From: Veillonella_A intestinalis
GTDB taxonomy: Bacteria > Bacillota > Negativicutes > Veillonellales > Veillonellaceae
Assembly: GCF_943192895.1 (NCBI RefSeq)
Contig: NZ_CALPCB010000002.1
Coordinates: 225,544 to 289,543 of the forward strand
Length of the DNA: 64,000 nt
Reading direction: 5' to 3'
The position numbers were made by a program, and so were the translations under genes. Positions within the stretch are counted from its first letter, which is position 1. Each line of letters begins with the position of its first letter. Of the stretch, positions 36,960 through 45,093 are shown in pieces. The notes beneath the pieces were generated by a model. It saw nothing but the letters and a program-made list of their open reading frames with translations, was not told where the DNA came from and did no database searches.

Positions 36960-37777
36960 AGCAATTCCCCTTCTTTGCCTAACGCAGCTTTGAACCCACC
37001 GTATTCAGCCAAGCGATGATGGCAAGGCAAATCTTGATCGGGGTCTAAACGTTCAATTGTTTCAAGGATTAACGCCTTAAAATTATTTGACATTTCAGCC
37101 ATAATATCCAATACTTCTTGATGAGTTAATTCAGTAGGTGAAATCCCTGCGGCATAATTAGTAACCATAGAAATCGTGGCATAGGCAATTTCAGCTTCCC
37201 CTGCTAATACAACTTCAGGCACATTAGTCATACCTACTGTGTCTGCGCCAAGCATTTTGAACATTTTGATTTCTGCTGGTGTTTCAAAACGAGGCCCTTC
37301 AGTACATACGTAAGTACCGCCATTATGAAGGGTGATATCTAATTTCTTAGCAGCCTCTTCAACGACTTTACGCAATGCTGGTGAATACGGATTACCTACA
37401 CCAAGATGCACTACTTTTTTACCATCGCCATCAAAGAAGGTACTTACACGAGATTTGGTAAAATCTAAGAATTGGTCAACCAATACAAAATGCCCTGGTC
37501 CAAAGTCTTCGTTTAAGGAACCAACAGCAGTGGTAGAAATAATCATGGTAACCCCTAGCTTTTTAAGGCCCCAAATATTAGCTCGATAATTAATTAAATG
37601 AGGCGGAATCGAATGTTTCATGCCATGACGAGCCAAGAATACTACTTGCTTACCTTTATAACTGCCCTGTGTATAAGCAATGTCCCCATATGGTGTGGAC
37701 ATGGTTTTCGCTTCAATATTTTCAAACATCGATGGATCATACACACCAGTACCACCAATTACTGCGATTACACCCAT
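36956..37777 (-). CDS. mtnP: MTA/MTI phosphorylase (MtnP family)
   Basis: The 273-aa purine phosphorylase starts MGVIAVIGGTGVYDPSMFEN and has ARHGMKHSIPPHLINYRAN and TVGMTNVPEVVLAGEAEIAYA. At the base-recognition position the sequence is MVTNYAAGIS with Asn207, where MTA-specific enzymes have Asp (ATDYDCW type). Asn favours 6-oxopurines, so methylthioinosine may be the true substrate. The ATG at 37775-37777 has GAGGTG 6-7 bases upstream. Confidence 0.92.
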   Translation of the reverse strand: MGVIAVIGGTGVYDPSMFENIEAKTMSTPYGDIAYTQGSYKGKQVVFLARHGMKHSIPPHLINYRANIWGLKKLGVTMIISTTAVGSLNEDFGPGHFVLVDQFLDFTKSRVSTFFDGDGKKVVHLGVGNPYSPALRKVVEEAAKKLDITLHNGGTYVCTEGPRFETPAEIKMFKMLGADTVGMTNVPEVVLAGEAEIAYATISMVTNYAAGISPTELTHQEVLDIMAEMSNNFKALILETIERLDPDQDLPCHHRLAEYGGFKAALGKEGELL

Positions 37778-37860
37778 TATAGTCACCTCTTTAATAAACA
37801 TAACATACAGTGAGCCACAAAATTGTGAACTATCACCATTTACTATAGTCAAATACAATG

Positions 37861-37968
37861 TAAAACAAAAGAAAACTCCAGAGCAAGCCCTGGAGAATCC
37901 ATACCTTAGTTACTGCTGCCCTAAGGCTCGTTTATTCTATTGTACCACATTATAAGTGATTGAGTTAA
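37861..37968 (-). promoter_or_regulatory. mtnP leader: promoter, small hairpin and intrinsic terminator
   Basis: On minus, TTAACT (37963-37968), 18 bases, TACAAT (37939-37944) form a promoter. A small stem CCTTAG/CTAAGG (37904-37926) follows. Then comes a strong terminator (37876-37895, arms CTCCAG and CTGGAG extended inside) with a long T-rich tail at 37861-37875. A terminator lying between promoter and gene suggests attenuation. It could instead be the late terminator of hslO. It matches no SAM riboswitch I know. Confidence 0.45.
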
Positions 37969-38012
37969 TCATTTGTTTTTGCAAGGTTAACCTTGATTAT
38001 CATAAAATACGA

Positions 38013-38897
38013 TTAATTAAGCGGTGCCTTAGCAGCTTCATCAAATACTTTTTTTAACTCTTCACGACTGAAGTGGTATTTTTCATTACAATAATGACAA
38101 ACTAATTCGGTTGTCTCATCTTTGAGCAACTCCTCTTTATCATGAAGCTGTAAAGTAGCTAAAATTTGCTCAAAACGTTCACGACTGCAAGTACAATTGA
38201 AATGAACTTCACCCTCATATACTTGTTCTTTCGTTAAACCAGCCAATACTTTGTCAACTAAGCCCGCTCCATCAGGATGTGCTTCTAAATACTTTGAAAT
38301 AGGCCCTAAGTCATTAATATTAGCTTCTACCTGTGCTAATGCTTCATCGGTAGCATCTGGCAACGCCTGCACTAAGAAACCACCAGCTGCTTTAGTGGTA
38401 TGATCTGTATTCACTAAAACACCTAAACTAATAGTTGCAGGGATTTGCTCCGACGTATACAAATAATAGGCTAAATCTTCGGCCACTTCCCCAGACTGCA
38501 TAGGACTTTGAGACGTATAATCTTGGCGAAGTTTGGTAAAACGAGTCACTTGTACTTCACCATCATGACCAACAGCAGCTCCTACATCTAGCTTACCTTC
38601 GTATTTAAGAGGTACTTCCACATGAGGATTATCCACATAGCCACGCACTGTATTATCACTAAACGCATCTACATGTACAACCCCTAATGGCCCCTTACCA
38701 TTCAATCGTAAACTAACATTTTCTTCATTTTTAAAATCACCAGCCATTAAAAGAGCCCCTGTCATGGCACGTCCTAAAGCAGCCGTAGCTACTGGACTTA
38801 ACTCATGACGAACTCTTGCTTCTTCTACGGTATCCGTAGTAACAGCAAAAGCTAAACGAACCCCTTCCTTGGTGGTATAACGACGAATACTATCCAT
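38013..38897 (-). CDS. hslO: Redox-regulated chaperone Hsp33
   Basis: The 294-aa chaperone has the zinc-binding redox switch Cys235-x-Cys237 and Cys267-x-x-Cys270 near the C-terminus. The N-terminal domain starts DSIRRYTTKEGVRLAFAVTT and has PVATAALGRAMTGALLMA. It becomes active under oxidative unfolding stress. It lies between the rib and mtn operons. Confidence 0.96.
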   Translation of the reverse strand: MDSIRRYTTKEGVRLAFAVTTDTVEEARVRHELSPVATAALGRAMTGALLMAGDFKNEENVSLRLNGKGPLGVVHVDAFSDNTVRGYVDNPHVEVPLKYEGKLDVGAAVGHDGEVQVTRFTKLRQDYTSQSPMQSGEVAEDLAYYLYTSEQIPATISLGVLVNTDHTTKAAGGFLVQALPDATDEALAQVEANINDLGPISKYLEAHPDGAGLVDKVLAGLTKEQVYEGEVHFNCTCSRERFEQILATLQLHDKEELLKDETTELVCHYCNEKYHFSREELKKVFDEAAKAPLN

Positions 38898-38925
38898 ATA
38901 ATTTTATCTTCCTTTATTCTTATAC

Positions 38926-39384
38926 TTAAATTTGTTCTAATAAGTTAACCATTTCAATAGCACCCATAGCACAATCAAAGCCTTTATTACCTGCTTTTGT
39001 GCCAGCACGCTCAATGGCTTGTTCAATATTTTCAGTAGTTAATACGCCAAACATAACAGGCACCCCTGTTTCAAGGCTAATGTGCGCGATGCCTTTAGAA
39101 ACTTCACTACATACATAGTCATAGTGTGTTGTGGATCCACGAATAACCGCTCCTACACAAATAATTGCATCATATTTACCGCTAAGAGCTGCTTTTTTAG
39201 CTACTACAGGAATTTCAAAAGCCCCTGGTACCCAAATTGTATTAATATCATCTTCTTTTACATCGTGACGAAGCAAAGCATCCATAGCGCCACCAATTAA
39301 TTTAGAAGTAATAAACTCGTTAAAACGAGAACCAATAATCGCAAAGCGTTTACCTGTACCTAATAATTTACCTTCTGTAATCAT
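38926..39384 (-). CDS. ribH: 6,7-dimethyl-8-ribityllumazine synthase
   Basis: The 152-aa protein has FAIIGSRFNEFITSKLIGGA, VPGAFEIPVVAKKAA and GAVIRGSTTHYDYVC, all diagnostic of lumazine synthase. It forms icosahedral or pentameric shells and performs the penultimate riboflavin step. It is the last gene of the ribD-ribE-ribBA-ribH operon. Confidence 0.97.
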   Translation of the reverse strand: MITEGKLLGTGKRFAIIGSRFNEFITSKLIGGAMDALLRHDVKEDDINTIWVPGAFEIPVVAKKAALSGKYDAIICVGAVIRGSTTHYDYVCSEVSKGIAHISLETGVPVMFGVLTTENIEQAIERAGTKAGNKGFDCAMGAIEMVNLLEQI

Positions 39385-39438
39385 TTGTAATTCCTCCTAG
39401 TTCGAATAGTCCGTTTCTACATGAAAAACTATTCTACA

Positions 39439-40635
39439 TTATAATAAATGGCCCATTTTTTCTTTTTTAGTTTTTAAATAACCTGCATTTACATTATTAG
39501 CCTTGATAATCACAGGCACTCGTTTATTAACTTCAATGCCCCAGTGTTCTAGACTTTCACGTTTCAAAGGATTGTTAGTCAATAAATTAACACTTTTAAT
39601 CCCTAAGAAACGAATAATTTGGGCCGCTAATGAATATTCACGCATATCTGGTGGGAAACCAAGTTTCACATTCGCTTCTACCGTATCTAAGCCTTTTTCT
39701 TGTAAAGCATAGGCTTTAATTTTATTTGTCAAACCAATGCCACGGCCTTCTTGGCGCATATACACGACTACACCACGACCTTTTTCTTCAATCGTACGTA
39801 ATGCATTGTGAAGCTGCTCACCACAATCACAACGTTGCGAACCAAATACATCACCAGTTAAACATTCAGAATGTACTCGAACTAACACATCGTCTTGATC
39901 TTTTACATCCCCTTTAACAATGGCTAAATGCTCTTTATGGTCTAGGTAATTTTTAAATACGAAAATTTGAAAATCACCAAAAGCTGTAGGCAACTTAGAT
40001 TCAGCGGCTAATGTAATAATTGGTTCATGCAATTTACGATATTCAATCAATTCAGCAACGGACGCAATTTTCAAATCATATTTATCAGCAAACTCTAATA
40101 AATCATCTAAGCGAGCCATACTACCATCATCTTTAGTAATTTCACAGATAACGGACGCCTCTTTAAGACCTGCTAAACGACATAAATCAATAGAAGCCTC
40201 GGTATGACCTTGACGAACTAAAACGCCCCCTTCTTTATATTGTAGTGGGAACACATGACCTGGACGGCGGAAATCATCTGGACGCGCTGTATCATCAACC
40301 AAAGCACGAATCGTCAATGCCCGTTCATAAGGGGAAACACCTGTAGTTGTATCAACATGGTCTACCGATACAGTAAAGGCCGTTTCATGATTATCTGTAT
40401 TTTTTGTCACCATTTGAGGAATATTTAAACGTTCTAAATCTTCCCGTCTCATAGGTGTACATACAATACCCCGAGCTTCCTTCACCATGAAGTTTATATT
40501 TTCCATAGTGGCAAACTCAGCTGCTATCATGAGATCCCCTTCGTTTTCACGTTTTTCATCATCTACGATAACTACTGGTTTACCAATTTTAATATCTGCT
40601 AATACTTCTTCAATCGTATTCAACGTTCTTGTCAT
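39439..40635 (-). CDS. ribBA: Bifunctional DHBP synthase / GTP cyclohydrolase II
   Basis: The 398-aa fusion has an N-terminal RibB domain (about 1-200; VIVDDEKRENEGDLMIAAE, then RRPGHVFPL and RQGHTEASIDLCRLAG) and a C-terminal RibA domain with the zinc cysteines in ECLTGDVFGSQRCDCG and YMRQEGRGIGLTNKIKAY. Both riboflavin precursors are thus made by one protein. Normal Gram-positive layout. Confidence 0.97.
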   Translation of the reverse strand: MTRTLNTIEEVLADIKIGKPVVIVDDEKRENEGDLMIAAEFATMENINFMVKEARGIVCTPMRREDLERLNIPQMVTKNTDNHETAFTVSVDHVDTTTGVSPYERALTIRALVDDTARPDDFRRPGHVFPLQYKEGGVLVRQGHTEASIDLCRLAGLKEASVICEITKDDGSMARLDDLLEFADKYDLKIASVAELIEYRKLHEPIITLAAESKLPTAFGDFQIFVFKNYLDHKEHLAIVKGDVKDQDDVLVRVHSECLTGDVFGSQRCDCGEQLHNALRTIEEKGRGVVVYMRQEGRGIGLTNKIKAYALQEKGLDTVEANVKLGFPPDMREYSLAAQIIRFLGIKSVNLLTNNPLKRESLEHWGIEVNKRVPVIIKANNVNAGYLKTKKEKMGHLL

Positions 40636-40678
40636 TATAATATCTCCTTTTATCCTCTAAATGAGTAGGTATCTATGG

Positions 40679-41383
40679 TTATATAAAGCCCTTAGCAGCT
40701 AGCCAATCTTTAGACAGCCCTGAATGTTTGGCTTCTGATTTTTTTGCGCTTGTAGAATTTGACCTTCCTGCTACACCATCAGCTGTAACAGGCTCAGACA
40801 AATTCATAAAATGGCGAATATAGCGCCCTGCAATATCTGTCTCTAAATTCACCACAGTACCAATCGTAGCCGTTGCCAAAATGGTATTAGCAATCGTATG
40901 AGGTATAATTGAAATTTCAAAATAAGTGGCTTCTCGCTTTGAAACAGTCAAACTAGCTCCATCAACGGCAATCGAACCTTTGTAAATAATATAATCTAAC
41001 ACATCAGCCGTTGTTTCAATGGTAAAAATAACCGAATTATCAAGTTTACGAATATTACGAATTCGGCCCTGTCCATCTACATGGCCAGCTACCATATGAC
41101 CACCAAAGCGACCGTTGGCAGCCATAGCACGTTCTAAATTAACGGCTTGCCCTGCAGTAAACTTAGCTAACGTTGTCATATTCACTGATTCAGGCATAAC
41201 ATCCGCTACAAATTGTGTGCCAGAAAAGGCAGTCACAGTTAAACATACGCCATTAACAGCAATAGAACAACCGACTTCCATATCTTCGAAAATTTTATGA
41301 CCTTCAATCGTCAGTCGCATAGCCTGAGCATTTCGTTGAACACTTACAACGTTACCGACTTCTTCAATTATTCCGGTAAACAT
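40679..41383 (-). CDS. ribE: Riboflavin synthase alpha subunit
   Basis: The 234-aa enzyme is two repeated lumazine-binding barrels, starting MFTGIIEEVGNVVS and with GSIAVDGASLTV in the second. The ATG at 41381-41383 has GGAAG about 8 bases upstream. It overlaps ribD by 20 bp. A C-terminal tail of ~30 residues rich in Ser/Ala/Lys extends past the usual domain end; its role is unknown. Confidence 0.95.
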   Translation of the reverse strand: MFTGIIEEVGNVVSVQRNAQAMRLTIEGHKIFEDMEVGCSIAVNGVCLTVTAFSGTQFVADVMPESVNMTTLAKFTAGQAVNLERAMAANGRFGGHMVAGHVDGQGRIRNIRKLDNSVIFTIETTADVLDYIIYKGSIAVDGASLTVSKREATYFEISIIPHTIANTILATATIGTVVNLETDIAGRYIRHFMNLSEPVTADGVAGRSNSTSAKKSEAKHSGLSKDWLAAKGFI

Positions 41384-42569
41384 GAGCGTCACTTCCTTCC
41401 TCTACATATGCTTCTAACCGAATATTATTATCTAGTATAGCAGCTGATTCAAAACGCAGTTGAACACCTTCCACTAATTGATCAATGCCTTGTCCATTAA
41501 CTGCACCTAAAGCAGCTTGGCCACCAATAATCGTATTGCCAATATAGGTTACTATTTTGTTAAATGCTTTTGCTTCTACAAAGGAAGCAATCACATGACT
41601 ACCACCTTCCACTAAAACAGAGGTAAAACCTAACTCACCTAGCTGTTTTAATATCAACGTTATATCAAGACCATTTACGGTAGACTCTACAGGAATTACC
41701 TTAGCCCCTCTATTAGTTAGAGCTTTAATTTGACAATCTTTACAAGCCGAACTAACAAAAATATAAACATCACGATTAGGTTGTTCAAATAATTTAGCAT
41801 CTACTGGTGTTCGTCCTAAACTATCTAAAATCACCACATCAGGCTGATGTAATGGTGTAGCATTTAATTCTTGAATATTTTCTTCTGATAATTTACTATC
41901 GGCTTGTAAACGACAATTTAAACTTGGATTGTCACTTAATACTGTACCAATGCCAGTTAAAATCACATCATGAGTAGCTCGTAATCGATGTCCATCTTGC
42001 CGTGCCGTTTCATTCGTAATCCATTGTGAATGACCTGTCCGTGTAGCAATCTTTCCATCTAAAGACATGGCTGATTTTAACGTAACAAAAGGACGTCCTG
42101 TTTTAATAAAGGTCAAAAAGCCCTCAATTAATTTGGAGCATTGATCTATTAACACACCCGATGTCACTTCAATACCAGCGTCCAAAAGCATTTGAATGCC
42201 TTTGCCACCTACTAATGGATTTGGATCAACCACACCAATGACAACGCGTTGAAGGCCTGCTTCAATCACTCGTTTGGCACAAGGCGGCGTTTTACCATAA
42301 TGAGCACAAGGTTCTAAGGTTACATACAAGGTAGCACCCTTAGCAGCTTCACCAGCTTGTTGCAATGCGTTTACTTCAGCATGAGCCTCGCCAGCTTTAT
42401 GATGAAAGCCCTCACCTATAATCTGCCCATCTTTTACAACCACAGCCCCCACCATAGGATTAGGATGGGTCCGTCCTGTAGCTTGTGCCGCTAACGCTAG
42501 AGCCCGTGCCATATAGGTTTCATCAATTTGCTTTTGTAATTCTAGGTCTTTTATTTGTTCATCTGTCAT
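41364..42569 (-). CDS. ribD: Bifunctional riboflavin deaminase/reductase RibD
   Basis: The 401-aa protein has an N-terminal deaminase domain with zinc ligands HAE (His63, Glu65), Cys88 (LEPCAHYGK) and Cys97 (PPCAKR), and a C-terminal reductase domain (PFVTLKSAMSLDGKIATRTG). The ATG at 42567-42569 has AGGAG 8 bases upstream. It is the first gene of the rib operon, directly under the FMN riboswitch. Confidence 0.97.
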   Translation of the reverse strand: MTDEQIKDLELQKQIDETYMARALALAAQATGRTHPNPMVGAVVVKDGQIIGEGFHHKAGEAHAEVNALQQAGEAAKGATLYVTLEPCAHYGKTPPCAKRVIEAGLQRVVIGVVDPNPLVGGKGIQMLLDAGIEVTSGVLIDQCSKLIEGFLTFIKTGRPFVTLKSAMSLDGKIATRTGHSQWITNETARQDGHRLRATHDVILTGIGTVLSDNPSLNCRLQADSKLSEENIQELNATPLHQPDVVILDSLGRTPVDAKLFEQPNRDVYIFVSSACKDCQIKALTNRGAKVIPVESTVNGLDITLILKQLGELGFTSVLVEGGSHVIASFVEAKAFNKIVTYIGNTIIGGQAALGAVNGQGIDQLVEGVQLRFESAAILDNNIRLEAYVEEGSDAHVYRNN

Positions 42570-42590
42570 ACTATGAACTCCTAACATAAA

Positions 42591-42614
42591 AGGGACTATA
42601 TGCATATAGTCCCT
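42591..42614 (-). terminator. Hairpin of the FMN riboswitch expression platform
   Basis: Two 10-base arms AGGGACTATA/TATAGTCCCT around TGCA form a perfect palindrome, followed on minus by TTTATG and the ribD ribosome site. It is placed to act as the terminator stem of the riboswitch. The T-run is short. Confidence 0.65.
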
Positions 42615-42718
42615 GAGTAAATTGCGTTATAAACTTCGCTTTCTATGCGACACCTCAAACAATCATTAATACAATAATTTGATTGTTCGTATTTCGTAAG
42701 AAGGCGAACTCATACCGT

Positions 42719-42861
42719 GTCTTTTCCCATCCAGACTATACTGTCGGTCTCGGAATCACACCGAGTCAACCCATTTCAGAGCTTGCGGACTATCACCGCC
42801 GGTCAGGAATTGAATGCGAATAATCAATTCTGTTATTCGATTCGCACCTTGCCTCAAAGAC
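42719..42861 (-). promoter_or_regulatory. FMN riboswitch (RFN element)
   Basis: The minus strand contains the RFN blocks in order: GAGGCAAGGTG, CCTGACCGGCGGTGATAGTCC, CCGACAGTATAGTCTGGATGGGA. The closing P1 helix pairs GTCTTT (42856-42861) with AAAGAC (42719-42724). It lies about 150 bp before ribD. FMN binding should end transcription of the rib operon. The stretch 42570-42960 without a gene is fully explained by this leader and its promoter. Confidence 0.96.
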
Positions 42862-42883
42862 TATCCTTATTAATTTGTAAAAT

Positions 42884-42931
42884 ATATAAGGTAAAAATAA
42901 TACTTAATTACAAGTTTTGTAAACTTGTAAT
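42884..42931 (-). promoter_or_regulatory. rib promoter overlapped by a 25-bp inverted repeat
   Basis: On minus, TTGTAA (42908-42913), an 18-base spacer and TTATAT (42884-42889) place the start just before the RFN element. A perfect inverted repeat, ATTACAAGTTT-3-AAACTTGTAAT, at 42907-42931 covers the -35 box. It could be an operator or an AT-rich terminator of the upstream 329-aa gene. Confidence 0.5.
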
Positions 42932-42960
42932 GACTACTATTTCTATAGTTGATTATACTA

Positions 42961-43950
42961 TCATTTATAGGATTCTGCAAGTGGTGAAACCAGATGCCCC
43001 TTTGTTTCACTACTTCTATGTATTTTTATATTCCCCCTTTGATCAATATAAGCACTTCCGTAAAGTAAAGTTAAAAAGTATAAGCCCCATTGAAGTGCTA
43101 TAGTATTAATCGCCAAACTTTTTAATTGTTGTGCCACTTGCGTATATTGTGTACTAATTATGCTTCGAGTCAAAATCTTTGCTAAGGATTTTTCAAACAT
43201 TTTATATTGATATTGCACATACATTAATTCACGCCGAATATGTGCTCGCTGAATCTTCACTTTCTTTGAGATAAAAACTGCTAAATTGTCTAATCTATAT
43301 ATACCTTCATGAAGTTGTAAAACTCGATATATAAGATGTTTTATATTATTATGAGAATTAAACGAACTTTCACAATAGAGGGACACCAATATTGTGTGAA
43401 TAAGTTTTACACTGTATTGACAACCATTAACATACATATCACCACAACTAAATTCTGGATTTTCCTTTGATTTACAAGTACAGTCATCCATTTTTAGATT
43501 TGTTACTTTAAATAAATCTTGCCAGGAATACACCGCAAGCATTGTAGTAGCACTGGTGTGATGAAATAAATATCGCTGTTCATAACGAACTAAGTGACAT
43601 AATTTACTAATGATAATATGTCCATATAGCTCAAACTTTACCTTCCCCTTAGCCGTCAGCCTATGGGGTCTTTCTAACACTAAAAAATAACCTTGGTTAA
43701 ATATCTCCACTACCTCATCTACATGACGACGGGAATAGGAATTCTCTTTTAAATACGCTACCACTTCAAGATAGCCCTTATTAAATGGTGCCATCAACTG
43801 AGGAATAATAGCTTTATCTTGTAATGATTCTTCCAATAAATCCTCTAACATAAGTAAGAAAAAATGAATATATTGAGGAATTATGAAATCTTTACCACCA
43901 TCAATAAATCGAGTTCTATCATTAGCAGTCTCAATTATAGATTCAGACAT
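42961..43950 (-). CDS. Uncharacterised 329-aa protein with a Cys cluster
   Basis: A good ribosome site (AAGGAAGTG) precedes the ATG at 43948-43950, and codon use looks coding throughout. There is no signal peptide. The middle has CTCKSKENPEFSCGDMYVNGC (about 167-187), five closely spaced cysteines that could bind metal, preceded by a His/Tyr-rich stretch. The C-terminal part is Lys/Arg-rich and helical, with a hydrophobic run TIALQWGLYFLTLLYGSAYI. I recognise no family. It lies between the rib riboswitch and the divergent sigma-like gene. Confidence 0.75.
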   Translation of the reverse strand: MSESIIETANDRTRFIDGGKDFIIPQYIHFFLLMLEDLLEESLQDKAIIPQLMAPFNKGYLEVVAYLKENSYSRRHVDEVVEIFNQGYFLVLERPHRLTAKGKVKFELYGHIIISKLCHLVRYEQRYLFHHTSATTMLAVYSWQDLFKVTNLKMDDCTCKSKENPEFSCGDMYVNGCQYSVKLIHTILVSLYCESSFNSHNNIKHLIYRVLQLHEGIYRLDNLAVFISKKVKIQRAHIRRELMYVQYQYKMFEKSLAKILTRSIISTQYTQVAQQLKSLAINTIALQWGLYFLTLLYGSAYIDQRGNIKIHRSSETKGHLVSPLAESYK

Positions 43951-44343
43951 ATTTATAACACTTCCTTACAAAAATTAATATAGATGGTAAGTTTTTTAAA
44001 TTGTAATTCATAATATGGCCTTAAAATATTTATTAACGAAATAAAATATGTAAAAATAAAGGAACTTTTATTAAAAAACACGTCAACTGTGCTATTTAAG
44101 TCAAAGATGTTGACCAGTAAACTAGATATAATGCTGCAAAGAACCATCCTTTTGTGATTATTACATATATGTATAGCCATAGACCTGTTTCTAAAGGTAA
44201 AGTTAACAAGTTCTATCCTTAATTAAGATTATTTATATCTCCCTGCTATCAAACTCCTATATTACTAAGCAAATTCTATTAAATATGTGCAAAAATAAAT
44301 TTTTTGGTATAGAATTTTTTGTTCAAAGGAAAAATTTAGACGA
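43951..44343. other. AT-rich intergenic stretch, no gene seen
   Basis: Between the 329-aa gene and the sigma-like gene promoter the sequence is very AT-rich and low in complexity. A 75-codon open frame (43953-44180, minus) has no ribosome site, runs into the ribosome site of the 329-aa gene and has a composition like noncoding DNA. I see no RNA gene or strong hairpin. Confidence 0.6.
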
Positions 44344-44393
44344 TTGCAGCAAAATATTCACAATACTATACTGTTAATTGTGATTGCAATCAC
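44344..44393 (+). promoter_or_regulatory. Promoter and palindrome of the sigma-like gene
   Basis: TTGCAG (44344-44349), a 17-base spacer and TATACT (44367-44372) form a good promoter. A perfect 14-bp palindrome, GTGATTGCAATCAC, at 44380-44393 covers about +1 to +15. It looks like a repressor site. Confidence 0.6.
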
Positions 44394-44432
44394 CTTTTAT
44401 TCAAAATTAGTCATTAATATAAAGGAGATATA

Positions 44433-45018
44433 ATGACAGAACCATTTTATGAAACAAAATATATTACATTAGCACAACAAGGCAATAAAAAAGCTTTTAA
44501 CTAAACTTTGTCATCAGTATAAAGGGTTGATTCGCAAATATGCCCATGTAACAGCTGTAAAATGTGAGTCCGCTGATATGGAAAATCTTTTATGGGAACT
44601 ATTTATCCGCGCCATTAAAGAATATAACACCAAAGGCTCCGTTCCCTTTTCAGGCTTTGTACAAAGTCGAATTCGGTATGGACAGTATAACGCCTTTAAA
44701 AAATTACGCCGTCAATGGCAACATGAGTCATTTATTATGAATATATCTACAGATGGCGAAGACACAGCCATGACCTTTGAAGATATTCTAGACCCAACGG
44801 TGAGTGCTGAGGATACAGTATTAGCACATGAAAATAAAACACGAATTACTAAAGCCTTTCATCGCTTACCCAAGCCACAACAAGCCTTATTATACGCATA
44901 CTATGTGAAAGGTATTTCCCTGTCAGAATTAGCACGCCAACATGGTATCAGTCGTCAAGCAATGCAACAACATAAAAATCGTGCCCTTACCGCTTTGACA
45001 GTCTTTTTTAATGAATAG
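44433..45018 (+). pseudogene. Sigma-70-like factor gene with a +1 frameshift near its start
   Basis: AAGGAG and ATG at 44433 open a frame MTEPFYETKYITLAQQGNKK that stops at 44502. The rest of the protein continues in the +1 frame with KLCHQYKGLIRKYAH. Removing one A from the six-A run at 44487-44492 restores 194 aa. Region 2-like sequence is followed by DTVLAHENKTRITKAFHRLP and a region 4 helix-turn-helix (ISLSELARQHGISRQAMQQH). It could be a mutation, a sequence error or slippage. Alternatively, translation starts at an internal TTG at 44527 and loses only the N-terminus. Confidence 0.75.
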
Positions 45019-45093
45019 TATTAATAAACAACATAAATCAGGATTAACCATTATTTGTAAGAAATATACACTAAAAAGAAGGCGAAAACTCAC

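Noticed and set aside
37861..38012. SAM-I riboswitch before mtnP
   Set aside because: No match to the S-box core; only a small stem and a terminator are present.
42717..43103. Plus-strand open frame of 128 codons
   Set aside because: It is antisense to the FMN riboswitch and the end of the 329-aa gene; the RFN match is decisive.
43953..44180. 75-codon minus-strand open frame
   Set aside because: It has no ribosome site, a composition like noncoding AT-rich DNA, and ends within the start signals of the 329-aa gene.
44481..44502. Programmed -1 frameshift signal (A-AAA-AAG) in the sigma-like gene
   Set aside because: The run is in the wrong phase for a -1 shift, and the downstream coding frame requires +1.
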